From Laedolimicola sp934402125 (GTDB taxonomy: Bacteria > Bacillota > Clostridia > Lachnospirales > Lachnospiraceae), in assembly GCF_052065835.1 (NCBI RefSeq), contig NZ_JBQHTG010000002.1, positions 310,001-374,000 on the forward strand: DNA of 64,000 nt. The letters run 5' to 3'. A program made the position numbers and the translations under genes. Positions 43,968 through 51,150 of this stretch are shown here, one piece after another. Every line of letters starts with the position of its first letter. Positions within the stretch are counted from its first letter, which is position 1. The notes under the pieces are model-generated. The model had not been told where the DNA came from, did not search any database, and saw only the letters and a list, made by a program, of their open reading frames with translations.

Positions 43968-43979
43968 ACACTTTATAAT
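43951..43979 (+). promoter_or_regulatory. Promoter of the histidine operon
   Basis: TTGACG (43951-43956), 17-bp spacer, TATAAT (43974-43979). The -35 is in the last codons of recU, and the -10 is inside the left half of the inverted repeat at 43966-43999. Confidence 0.88.
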
Positions 43980-43999
43980 GGTAAATCAATAAAGTGTTT
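43966..43999 (+). promoter_or_regulatory. Inverted-repeat operator overlapping the -10 box of the his operon
   Basis: AAACACTTTAT (43966-43976) and ATAAAGTGTTT (43989-43999) are perfect 11-bp inverted copies separated by 12 bp. There is no T-tract after the right arm, and the left arm is upstream of the expected transcription start, so it looks like a repressor binding site rather than a terminator. Confidence 0.7.
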
Positions 44000-44017
44000 G
44001 AGGAGGCAAAAAATACG

Positions 44018-45670
44018 ATGAAAAATCAGAATCCGCTGTTACATACCCCGGAGGGCGTCCGGGATATCTACGGAAATGAATTTGTACAGAAATTTGAGTT
44101 ACAGCAGCTCCTATACCGGGTGCTTTCCGGCTGCGGGTATCAGGGCATTGAAACGCCTACCTTTGAGTTCTTCGATGTATTTTCCCGGGAAGTCGGTACG
44201 GTTCCGTCCCGGGAGCTTTATAAATTCTTTGATAAAGAGGGCAATACGCTGGTGCTCCGGCCGGATATGACTCCTTCCATCGCCCGGGCAGTATCCAAAT
44301 ATTTTCATGATGAAACGCCCATCCGACTCTGCTACATGGGCAATACCTTTATCAACTATGACAAATATCAGGGACGTCTGAAGGAAACCACCCAGATGGG
44401 CGCCGAGCTTATGGGAGACGGCAGCGTCGCTTCCGATGTGGAGCTGATTTCCGTACTGATCAAAGCACTGCAGGAGGCAGGCCTGAAGGAATTCCAGGTC
44501 AGCATCGGACAGGTGGAATTCTTTAAGGCATTGCTTCGGGAGGCTGGAATCGGAAGCACGGCAGAGGAAAGCCTGCGCAGACTGATTTCCGATAAGAACC
44601 GCTTCGGCGCCGAGGAGCTTTTAAGCAGCTTTGAAATGTCAGAGAGCCTGCGCTCCACCTTTCTGGAGATGGCCACCCTGACCGGAGGGGAGGACGCGCT
44701 TCGGAAGGCCAGAGATCTGACGGACAATGAGGACGCATTGAAGGCCCTGAAGCGTCTGGAAGAAATTTACATTGGTTTGAAGGAAAAGGGCTGTGAAAAG
44801 TACGTAACCTTTGACCTGAGCATGCTGAGCAAATATAATTATTATACAGGTATCATTTTCCATGCTTATTCCTATGGCTACGGAGAGCCCATCGCCAAGG
44901 GAGGCCGCTATGATAACCTGTTGTCCCATTTCGGAAGGGAGCTTCCGGCTGTCGGCTTCGCCATCGTGGTGGATCAGCTGCAGCGGGCCCTCCGGATTGA
45001 AGCCGAAAAGAAAGAAAGCGCGGCGGAAAATGGAAAGCGTTATCTGACCTTTGCCCTGACTAAGGGACGCCTGGCACGGAAAACCCTGGAGCTTCTGGAA
45101 AAGGTGGGAATCACCTGCCAGGAGATGAAGGATCCGGACAGCCGGAAGCTGATCTTTGTCAACGAGGATCTGGGACTTAAATTCTTCCTGGCCAAGGGCC
45201 CGGACGTTCCTACTTATGTGGAATACGGAGCGGCGGACATCGGCGTAGTCGGCAAGGACACGCTGGTGGAGGAAGGCCGGAAAATGTACGAGGTGCTGGA
45301 TCTGGGCTTCGGAAAATGCCGCATGTGTGTATGCGGACCGGAGTCTGCCAGAGAGAAGCTGGCCCATCAGGAGCAGATCCGCGTAGCAACCAAGTACCCG
45401 GATATCGCAAAGGATTATTTTTACAATCAAAAGCATCAGACCGTAGAGATTATCAAGCTGAACGGCTCCATCGAGCTGGCTCCGCTGGTTGGGCTGTCTG
45501 ATGTCATCGTGGATATTGTGGAGACAGGCTCCACGCTCCGCGAAAACGGCCTGGGCGTGCTGGAGGAGGTTATGCCTCTGTCTGCGCGCATGGTGGTCAA
45601 TCAGGTGAGCATGAAGATGGAAGCAGAGCGGATTACCGAACTGATTCAGAATCTGAGGGCTGCACTGTAA
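44018..45670 (+). CDS. hisZG: Fused ATP phosphoribosyltransferase HisZ-HisG
   Basis: A 550-residue fusion of the two subunits of short-form ATP phosphoribosyltransferase, the first enzyme of histidine synthesis. Residues about 1-335 are HisZ, a histidyl-tRNA synthetase-like regulatory subunit: TPEGVRDIYGNEFVQKFELQ, LRPDMTPSIARAVSKYF, GGRYDNLLSHFG. Residues about 343-550 are the catalytic HisG short form: TFALTKGRLARKTLELLEKVG, YGAADIGVVGKDTLVEEG, and phosphate-binding DIVETGSTLRENGL. They are normally separate genes. The join is a charged linker (EAEKKESAAENGK). One reading frame runs through without interruption. AGGAGG is 11 bp before ATG44018. Confidence 0.93.
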   Translation: MKNQNPLLHTPEGVRDIYGNEFVQKFELQQLLYRVLSGCGYQGIETPTFEFFDVFSREVGTVPSRELYKFFDKEGNTLVLRPDMTPSIARAVSKYFHDETPIRLCYMGNTFINYDKYQGRLKETTQMGAELMGDGSVASDVELISVLIKALQEAGLKEFQVSIGQVEFFKALLREAGIGSTAEESLRRLISDKNRFGAEELLSSFEMSESLRSTFLEMATLTGGEDALRKARDLTDNEDALKALKRLEEIYIGLKEKGCEKYVTFDLSMLSKYNYYTGIIFHAYSYGYGEPIAKGGRYDNLLSHFGRELPAVGFAIVVDQLQRALRIEAEKKESAAENGKRYLTFALTKGRLARKTLELLEKVGITCQEMKDPDSRKLIFVNEDLGLKFFLAKGPDVPTYVEYGAADIGVVGKDTLVEEGRKMYEVLDLGFGKCRMCVCGPESAREKLAHQEQIRVATKYPDIAKDYFYNQKHQTVEIIKLNGSIELAPLVGLSDVIVDIVETGSTLRENGLGVLEEVMPLSARMVVNQVSMKMEAERITELIQNLRAAL

Positions 45671-45682
45671 CACGGAGGAAGT

Positions 45683-46690
45683 ATGCAGCAAAAAAGACTG
45701 GACTATCTGGATATGGCAAAGGGGATCGGAATTTTTCTTGTAATTCTGGGTCATATCGAATATATACAGGAGGATACCCTGAAATGGATTTCTTCCTTTC
45801 ATATGCCCCTGTTTTTTATCGTAGGCGGAATTCTGGCGGGGCTGAAGCAAAAGGAGAAACGTTCCGTCCAGGCGGCGGTAAAAAGCCGGGTCAGAGGCGT
45901 CCTGGTGCCATATCTGTCCTTTTCCCTGATGCTGCTGACCATGAATACCCTGACCTGCCATCTGACGCCGGATAAGCTTTCCGGCGCTGCCCTTGCAAGG
46001 CAGTACGTGGACACCTTTACCGGCTACGGCGTGCATATTTTATGGTTTTTGCCGGCCTATTTTATTGCGGGCGCAGTCTTTTCCCTGCTGGACGGAAAGC
46101 TCAGTATCCGGAAGCGCAATCTTTGCATCCTGATACTAGCCGGGATCTCCTACGAGATCTCCGTAAGCCTGGGTCTTGATCAATATGTGCTCTGGGAGGG
46201 AAGCCTCCGGACTTTTTTGGGCATGGATCTTCTGATTACCCTGATCCGCGGACTGTTGGCCCTGCCATTCCTGCTGATGGGCTGGTATCTTAAGGATCTG
46301 CCCGGCGGCTGGCCGGTTCTCTGCCTTATTCCCGGAAGTCTCCTGGCTCTGAAGGCGCCGGTTTTTGATCTGCATTATCTGTATGTGCATCCGGTACACT
46401 ATCTGAACGCGTTTTTATGCTGTACCGGTATCATCAGTCTGGTCAAAATGCTCCCGGTAAGCCGGGTCTTGTCCTGGCTTGGACGGAATTCTCTTGTGAT
46501 TATGTGTACACACGCCACATTTTTCGTGGTATACTATGTTTCATTAGGAATGTTTTTTTTGAAAAAATGGATACCAATGTCCCAGCCTGTCTTTAATCTG
46601 GGCGTTGCAATACTGGTCTGCGCCGCGGAAGTTCCCATTGTCTTTCTCTTTAACCGCTGGTTCAGATATCTGCTTGGGAGGTCAAAATGA
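45683..46690 (+). CDS. Membrane acyltransferase (acyltransferase-3 family) inside the his operon
   Basis: A 335-residue integral membrane protein with about ten helices. The N-terminal KRLDYLDMAKGIGIFLVILGH and later SSFHMPLFFIVGG fit the acyltransferase-3 family (OafA/WecH/NodX type), where the conserved His of LGH and R/K in loops serve catalysis. The substrate is probably a surface sugar or peptidoglycan component. It is 12 bp after hisZG and overlaps hisD by 4 bp, so it is transcribed and translated with histidine genes, although no role in the pathway is known. Confidence 0.85.
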   Translation: MQQKRLDYLDMAKGIGIFLVILGHIEYIQEDTLKWISSFHMPLFFIVGGILAGLKQKEKRSVQAAVKSRVRGVLVPYLSFSLMLLTMNTLTCHLTPDKLSGAALARQYVDTFTGYGVHILWFLPAYFIAGAVFSLLDGKLSIRKRNLCILILAGISYEISVSLGLDQYVLWEGSLRTFLGMDLLITLIRGLLALPFLLMGWYLKDLPGGWPVLCLIPGSLLALKAPVFDLHYLYVHPVHYLNAFLCCTGIISLVKMLPVSRVLSWLGRNSLVIMCTHATFFVVYYVSLGMFFLKKWIPMSQPVFNLGVAILVCAAEVPIVFLFNRWFRYLLGRSK

Positions 46691-47988
46691 AGGTTATAGC
46701 ATTAGATGAAAACAGCAAACAGAACCTGTTAGATGAACTGTTGAAAAGAAGTCCCAATCATTACGGTGAATTTACCGAACGGGTAAACGCTATTATCGAA
46801 GATGTAAAAAAGAATAAAGATACCGCTTTATTTTCCTATACGGAGCGCTTTGACGGCGCGCAGCTTGACGCCTCCACGATCCGCGTCACAAAGGAGGAGA
46901 TAGAAGAGGCCTACCATCAGGTGGATCCGAAGCTTCTGGATGTTATCAAAAAGGCCCTGGTCAATATCCGTACCTACCATGAGAAGCAGCGGCGGTACAG
47001 CTGGTTTGACAGTAAGCCTGACGGAACGCTGCTGGGTCAGAAAATCGGCCCCATCGCTTCCTGCGGCGTCTATGTGCCGGGAGGCAAGGCAGTTTATCCC
47101 TCCTCGGTTCTGATGAATGTGGTTCCTGCCAAGGTGGCAGGTGTAGACCGCATTGTTATGACCACGCCGCCCGGAAAGGACGGTAAGATATCTCCGAATA
47201 CTCTGGTAGCTGCCTGCGAAGCGGGCGTAGACGAGATCTACAAGGTAGGCGGAGCACAGGCAATCGCGGCCCTGGCCTTTGGCACGGAGAGTGTGCCGAA
47301 GGTGGATAAAATCGTAGGCCCCGGCAATATCTATGTAGCCCTGGCAAAAAAAGCCGTTTACGGCTATGTGAGCATTGATTCCATCGCCGGTCCCAGCGAG
47401 ATTCTGGTGCTGGCTGACGAGACGGCCAATCCCCGCTATGTGGCAGCCGATCTTTTGTCCCAGGCGGAGCATGATGAGATGGCTTCCGCGATTCTGGTCA
47501 CTACAAGCAGGACGCTGGCGGAGCAGGTACAGGCAGAAATCAAGGGCTTTGTACAGAAGCTTTCCAGAAAAGAGATCCTGGAGAAATCGCTGGAGCATTA
47601 CGGCTATATCCTGATTGCGGAGAACCTGGAGGCTGCCATTGACGCAGCCAATGAGATTGCCAGCGAGCATCTGGAGATTGTGACAAAGGACCCCTTCCAG
47701 GTGATGACCAAAATCCGGAATGCAGGCGCGATTTTCATCGGAGAGAATTCCAGCGAACCCCTGGGGGACTATTTCGCGGGACCGAACCATATCCTGCCCA
47801 CCAACGGAACAGCCCGGTTCTTCTCTCCCTTAAGCGTGGACGACTTTGTAAAGAAATCCAGCATTGTCTATTATTCCAGAGAGGCTCTGGAAGCGGTGCA
47901 CGAGGATATCGAGACCTTTGCCAAAGCGGAACAGCTGACCGCACACGCCAATTCCATCGCTGTACGCTTTGAGAAAAAGGAGGGCTGA
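46687..47988 (+). CDS. hisD: Histidinol dehydrogenase
   Basis: A 433-residue zinc enzyme for the last two oxidation steps, L-histidinol to L-histidine. Motifs include CGVYVPGGKAVYPSSVLMN, KVGGAQAIAALAFGTESVPK, DLLSQAEHDEMASAILVT and AGPNHILPTNGTARF with the expected zinc-binding Gln, His and Asp positions. Full length. The ATG start overlaps the acyltransferase TGA (ATGA). Confidence 0.97.
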   Translation: MKVIALDENSKQNLLDELLKRSPNHYGEFTERVNAIIEDVKKNKDTALFSYTERFDGAQLDASTIRVTKEEIEEAYHQVDPKLLDVIKKALVNIRTYHEKQRRYSWFDSKPDGTLLGQKIGPIASCGVYVPGGKAVYPSSVLMNVVPAKVAGVDRIVMTTPPGKDGKISPNTLVAACEAGVDEIYKVGGAQAIAALAFGTESVPKVDKIVGPGNIYVALAKKAVYGYVSIDSIAGPSEILVLADETANPRYVAADLLSQAEHDEMASAILVTTSRTLAEQVQAEIKGFVQKLSRKEILEKSLEHYGYILIAENLEAAIDAANEIASEHLEIVTKDPFQVMTKIRNAGAIFIGENSSEPLGDYFAGPNHILPTNGTARFFSPLSVDDFVKKSSIVYYSREALEAVHEDIETFAKAEQLTAHANSIAVRFEKKEG

Positions 47989-47989
47989 C

Positions 47990-48577
47990 ATGGAACGGAT
48001 AGCAAGTCTTTCACGGAAAACGAAGGAAACGGATATCGCGATTACCCTGAACCTGGATGGCAGCGGCAAAGGGGATATCTCCACCGGAATCGGCTTCTTC
48101 GATCATATGCTGAACGGCTTTTCCCGGCACGGACTCTTTGATCTGACCTGTCAGGTGAAGGGGGATCTGGAGGTGGACTGCCATCACACCATCGAGGATA
48201 CCGGCATTGTGCTGGGACAGGCGATCCGGGAGGCAGTGGGAGATAAGAAGGGCATTGTCCGCTACGGCACCTGTATCCTTCCCATGGACGAAGCCCTGGT
48301 GCTCTGCTCCCTGGATTTATCCGGCCGTCCCTATTATGTGTCTGACGCAGAGTTCCCGACAGAAAAAGTAGGAGAAATGGACACCCAGATGGTGAAGGAG
48401 TTTTTCTACGCCATTTCCTATAGCGCCGGTATGAACCTGCATTTCAAAATGCTTTCCGGCAGCAACAGCCATCACATGATTGAGGGCATGTTTAAGGCCT
48501 TTGCCAAGGCTCTTGATATGGCGACCACACAGGATCCGAGAATTACAGACGTATTATCTACGAAAGGAAGTCTTTGA
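47990..48577 (+). CDS. hisB: Imidazoleglycerol-phosphate dehydratase
   Basis: A 195-residue monofunctional HisB. Metal-binding pattern: GIGFFDHMLNGFSRHGLFDL, VDCHHTIEDTGIVLGQA and GSNSHHMIEGMFKAFAKAL. The start is ATG47990, one base after hisD, with AAGGAGGG upstream. The HAD phosphatase fused to HisB in enterobacteria is absent, so histidinol phosphatase must be encoded elsewhere. Confidence 0.97.
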   Translation: MERIASLSRKTKETDIAITLNLDGSGKGDISTGIGFFDHMLNGFSRHGLFDLTCQVKGDLEVDCHHTIEDTGIVLGQAIREAVGDKKGIVRYGTCILPMDEALVLCSLDLSGRPYYVSDAEFPTEKVGEMDTQMVKEFFYAISYSAGMNLHFKMLSGSNSHHMIEGMFKAFAKALDMATTQDPRITDVLSTKGSL

Positions 48578-48578
48578 T

Positions 48579-49676
48579 ATGAGTGAAAAGAATACAGCAG
48601 TAATCCGGCTTCTGGCCGGAAAGGTGCAGGGCGAGGGCGCTGATATGGATGCCGCTGTCCTTGCAAGATATTACAGCGACAATGGGGCGGACGAGCTTCT
48701 GATCTTTGATCTGTCCGATACGGATACGGATCACGATCTGTCCATCGGTGTCCTGAAAGAAATCTGCCGCGCTGCTGAGGTTCCGGTAAAGGCCGGAGGC
48801 AGAATCCGGCGGCTGGAGGACGTGAAGAAAATCCTCTATGCCGGCTGTGAAAAGGCTATCTTAAATTATGGACGTCAGGAAAATATCGATCTGACAGAAG
48901 AAGCCTCCACCCGCTTCGGAAAAGAAAAGATTGCGGCCTGCGTGGACAGCTCTGACGTAGTCAGCGCCCCGGCGGCTCTGATTGAGGAATACGTAAGCGA
49001 GCTGATCTATCTGAACGAGCTGACGCCCTTTGTGGAAAAACATAGTCCCTTAAGCTGCAATATGGAATGGTCCGAGTTCAAGCTGGGACCGGACGGTCTG
49101 GTTCCGGTGGTGGTGCAGGACTACCGCACCGACGAAGTTCTGATGGTGGCTTATATGAATGAGGAGGCCTTTCATCAGACGATTGAAACCGGTAAAATGA
49201 CTTACTGGAGCAGAAGCCGTCAAGAGCTCTGGGTAAAGGGAATGACCAGCGGCCACTACCAGTATGTGAAGGAGCTGGTGGTAGACTGCGACTGCGACAC
49301 CATACTGGCAAAGGTATCCCAGACCGGAGCAGCCTGCCATACAGGCAGCAAGTCCTGTTTCTTCCATGAAATCGCGAAAACCGATTATAAAAATACCAAT
49401 CCCTTAAAGGTATTTGAAGATGTATATCAGGTGATTGCGGATCGGAAGGTACATCCGAAGGAAGGCTCTTACACCAATTACCTCTTCGACAAGGGAATCG
49501 ACAAGATTCTGAAGAAGGTGGGAGAGGAAGCCACCGAGCTTGTCATCGCCGCTAAGAATCCGGATCCGGAGGAGATCAAATACGAGATGTCCGATCTGCT
49601 GTATCACGCCATGGTTCTGATGGTAGAGCGGGGCGTGACCTGGGAGGATATCACTGCGGAGCTTGCCAACCGGTAG
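48579..49676 (+). CDS. hisIE: HisIE bifunctional enzyme with N-terminal HisF/HisA-like half-barrel
   Basis: A 365-residue three-part protein. Residues about 6-128 align with the N-terminal half of HisF/HisA: a DGADELLIFDLSDTDT-like strand (GADELLIFDLS, 36-46), VPVKAGGRIRRLEDVKKIL (68-86) and AGCEKAILN, ending at the fourth strand KIAACVDSSD. The catalytic Asp of strand one (LDV in HisF) is replaced by Leu-Ala, so it is unlikely to be a working cyclase. Residues about 160-265 are HisI (PRA cyclohydrolase) with VDCDCDTIL and ACHTGSKSCFF. Residues about 275-360 are HisE (PRA pyrophosphatase) with VGEEATELVIAAKN and SDLLYHAMVLM. HisI and HisE parts appear intact. The start directly follows hisB. 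Confidence 0.93.
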   Translation: MSEKNTAVIRLLAGKVQGEGADMDAAVLARYYSDNGADELLIFDLSDTDTDHDLSIGVLKEICRAAEVPVKAGGRIRRLEDVKKILYAGCEKAILNYGRQENIDLTEEASTRFGKEKIAACVDSSDVVSAPAALIEEYVSELIYLNELTPFVEKHSPLSCNMEWSEFKLGPDGLVPVVVQDYRTDEVLMVAYMNEEAFHQTIETGKMTYWSRSRQELWVKGMTSGHYQYVKELVVDCDCDTILAKVSQTGAACHTGSKSCFFHEIAKTDYKNTNPLKVFEDVYQVIADRKVHPKEGSYTNYLFDKGIDKILKKVGEEATELVIAAKNPDPEEIKYEMSDLLYHAMVLMVERGVTWEDITAELANR

Positions 49677-49751
49677 GCAAAAATAGTTCTGATTCCGAAA
49701 CACCGCTCATATGGTATTAGTGATTTTAGTTCTGCATAAGGCGGTATTTCT

Positions 49752-50048
49752 ATGAAAAAAACAGAAAGACAGGGCGGACAGTACCGTTCACTTCTTCTGG
49801 AGCAACGGGGACAAATCCCGGCACAGGAGGAACCGACCGGACGAATCTGGTTGCGGATTCGCTTTTATGTCTGTCTCTGTCTTTTTGCGGCGTATGTGCT
49901 ATTGGACTATAGCAATACGAATATCGCTTCCTGGAACAGCGAACGGATCTGTCGGGAGGTGGAGCGGGATTACACCGAACAGCTGAATTTGGATCTGGAA
50001 CAGGTTCTGAGCCGGGCAGCGTCCACCATACGGATTTCCGGTTCCTGA
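49752..50048 (+). CDS. Small single-span membrane protein, unknown
   Basis: A 98-residue protein, not recognised. A basic and polar N-terminus (about 1-32), one predicted membrane helix (FYVCLCLFAAYVLLDYS, about 38-54), then an acidic extracytoplasmic segment WNSERICREVERDYTEQLNL. AAGGCGG lies 8-14 bp before the ATG. It is separated from his genes by 75 bp with no clear terminator and from azlC by 63 bp. Reading-frame integrity and codon use look like a real gene. Confidence 0.55.
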   Translation: MKKTERQGGQYRSLLLEQRGQIPAQEEPTGRIWLRIRFYVCLCLFAAYVLLDYSNTNIASWNSERICREVERDYTEQLNLDLEQVLSRAASTIRISGS

Positions 50049-50111
50049 GGCAGTGTCCTTAGACAGGGCAGGGATTTTCTATACTTTAGATTGTATACAG
50101 GATTTTAACGA

Positions 50112-50801
50112 ATGAAAGAATCTTTTCGATTTGCATTTTTGAAAACAATTCCGGTTATGCTGGGATATTTATTTCTGGGACTGGCCTTCGGTCTGCTCCT
50201 GCAGGAGGCCGGTTACAGCTTCTGGTGGGCGTTTCTGATCAGCACCATTGTCTATGCCGGTTCCATCCAGTTCGTGCTGGTAAGCTTCCTAACCGCCGGG
50301 ACAAGTCTTCCCGTGGTGGCTGTAATGACCTTACTTATCAACAGCCGCCACGCTTTTTATGGCCTGACCTTCATCGAAAAATTCAAGGCCATGAAATCCA
50401 GGCCCTATATGATTTTCTCCATGACGGACGAGACCTATTCCCTGTTGTGCTCTCTGAAGGTTCCGGAAGGAATGGACGAAAAGGACGTGATGTTTTTCAT
50501 TTCCCTGCTGGATCAGATCTACTGGATCACCGGTTCCGTGGTGGGCGCAGCTCTGGGACAGGTTCTGCCCCTCGATATGACCGGCATTGATTTTGCCATG
50601 ACGGCGCTCTTTGTAACCATCTTTGTGGATCAATGGAGAGAAGCGAAGAGCCATCTGCCCGCAGTCATCGGTCTTATCAGCTCGGTGATCTGCCTTCTGA
50701 TCTTCGGCGGCAGCAATTTTATCCTGCCTTCCCTGATTATTACGGTGACAATTCTCATGGCATTGCAAAAAAGACTGGAAGGAAAGGTGGAAAATACATG
50801 A
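50112..50801 (+). CDS. azlC: AzlC family branched-chain amino acid exporter subunit
   Basis: A 229-residue membrane protein, large subunit of the AzlCD (BrnFE-like) branched-chain amino acid exporter. Segments VYAGSIQFVLVSFLTAGTSL and NSRHAFYGLTFIEKF are typical, with about six helices. Overlaps azlD by 4 bp (ATGA). The ribosome binding site is weak (AGGA 10 bp upstream). Confidence 0.92.
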   Translation: MKESFRFAFLKTIPVMLGYLFLGLAFGLLLQEAGYSFWWAFLISTIVYAGSIQFVLVSFLTAGTSLPVVAVMTLLINSRHAFYGLTFIEKFKAMKSRPYMIFSMTDETYSLLCSLKVPEGMDEKDVMFFISLLDQIYWITGSVVGAALGQVLPLDMTGIDFAMTALFVTIFVDQWREAKSHLPAVIGLISSVICLLIFGGSNFILPSLIITVTILMALQKRLEGKVENT

Positions 50802-51124
50802 CAGAAACGCAAGCATTTGTTATAATTCTGGTGACGGCTGTCTGCACATTGATCACCCGGCTCGTTCCTTTCGTACTTTTTGGAGGAAAAAAGGAGATGC
50901 CGAAAGCGGTCAACTATCTGGGCGCGATTCTGCCCCCGGCAATCATGGCAACCCTGGTGGTCTATTGCCTGAAGGGCGCAGATCTCTTTTCCGCCACACA
51001 CGGCATCCCGGAGTTTGCGGCCACGCTTCTGACGGCGCTTTTACATGCCTGGAAGCGGAACGTGCTTTTAAGCATTGCGGCAGGAACCTTCTGCTATATG
51101 CTCTTAGTGCAGCTAGTCTTCTAA
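50798..51124 (+). CDS. azlD: AzlD family branched-chain amino acid exporter subunit
   Basis: A 108-residue membrane protein with about three to four helices, small partner of AzlC. VTAVCTLITRLVPFVLFG and YLGAILPPAIMATLVVYCL are family patterns. The coding start is ATG50798 inside the azlC stop. An upstream ATG in the same frame lies within azlC and is not used. Confidence 0.92.
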   Translation: MTETQAFVIILVTAVCTLITRLVPFVLFGGKKEMPKAVNYLGAILPPAIMATLVVYCLKGADLFSATHGIPEFAATLLTALLHAWKRNVLLSIAAGTFCYMLLVQLVF

Positions 51125-51150
51125 AATAATGGATTTAAAGTAGGAAAGAC

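Noticed and set aside
43966..43999. Inverted repeat read as terminator or T-box of the his operon
   Set aside because: There is no T-tract, no T-box sequence or specifier loop, and the left arm precedes the predicted transcription start; an operator fits better.
49690..49751. GAAA-x-ACCGC / GCGGT-x-TTTC inverted repeat as terminator of the his operon
   Set aside because: The loop is over 30 nt and no T-tract follows; too weak to claim.
50080..50097. TATAC / GTATA repeat upstream of azlC as an operator
   Set aside because: Only five-bp arms in an AT-rich region; expected by chance. I also could not fix a convincing azlC promoter.
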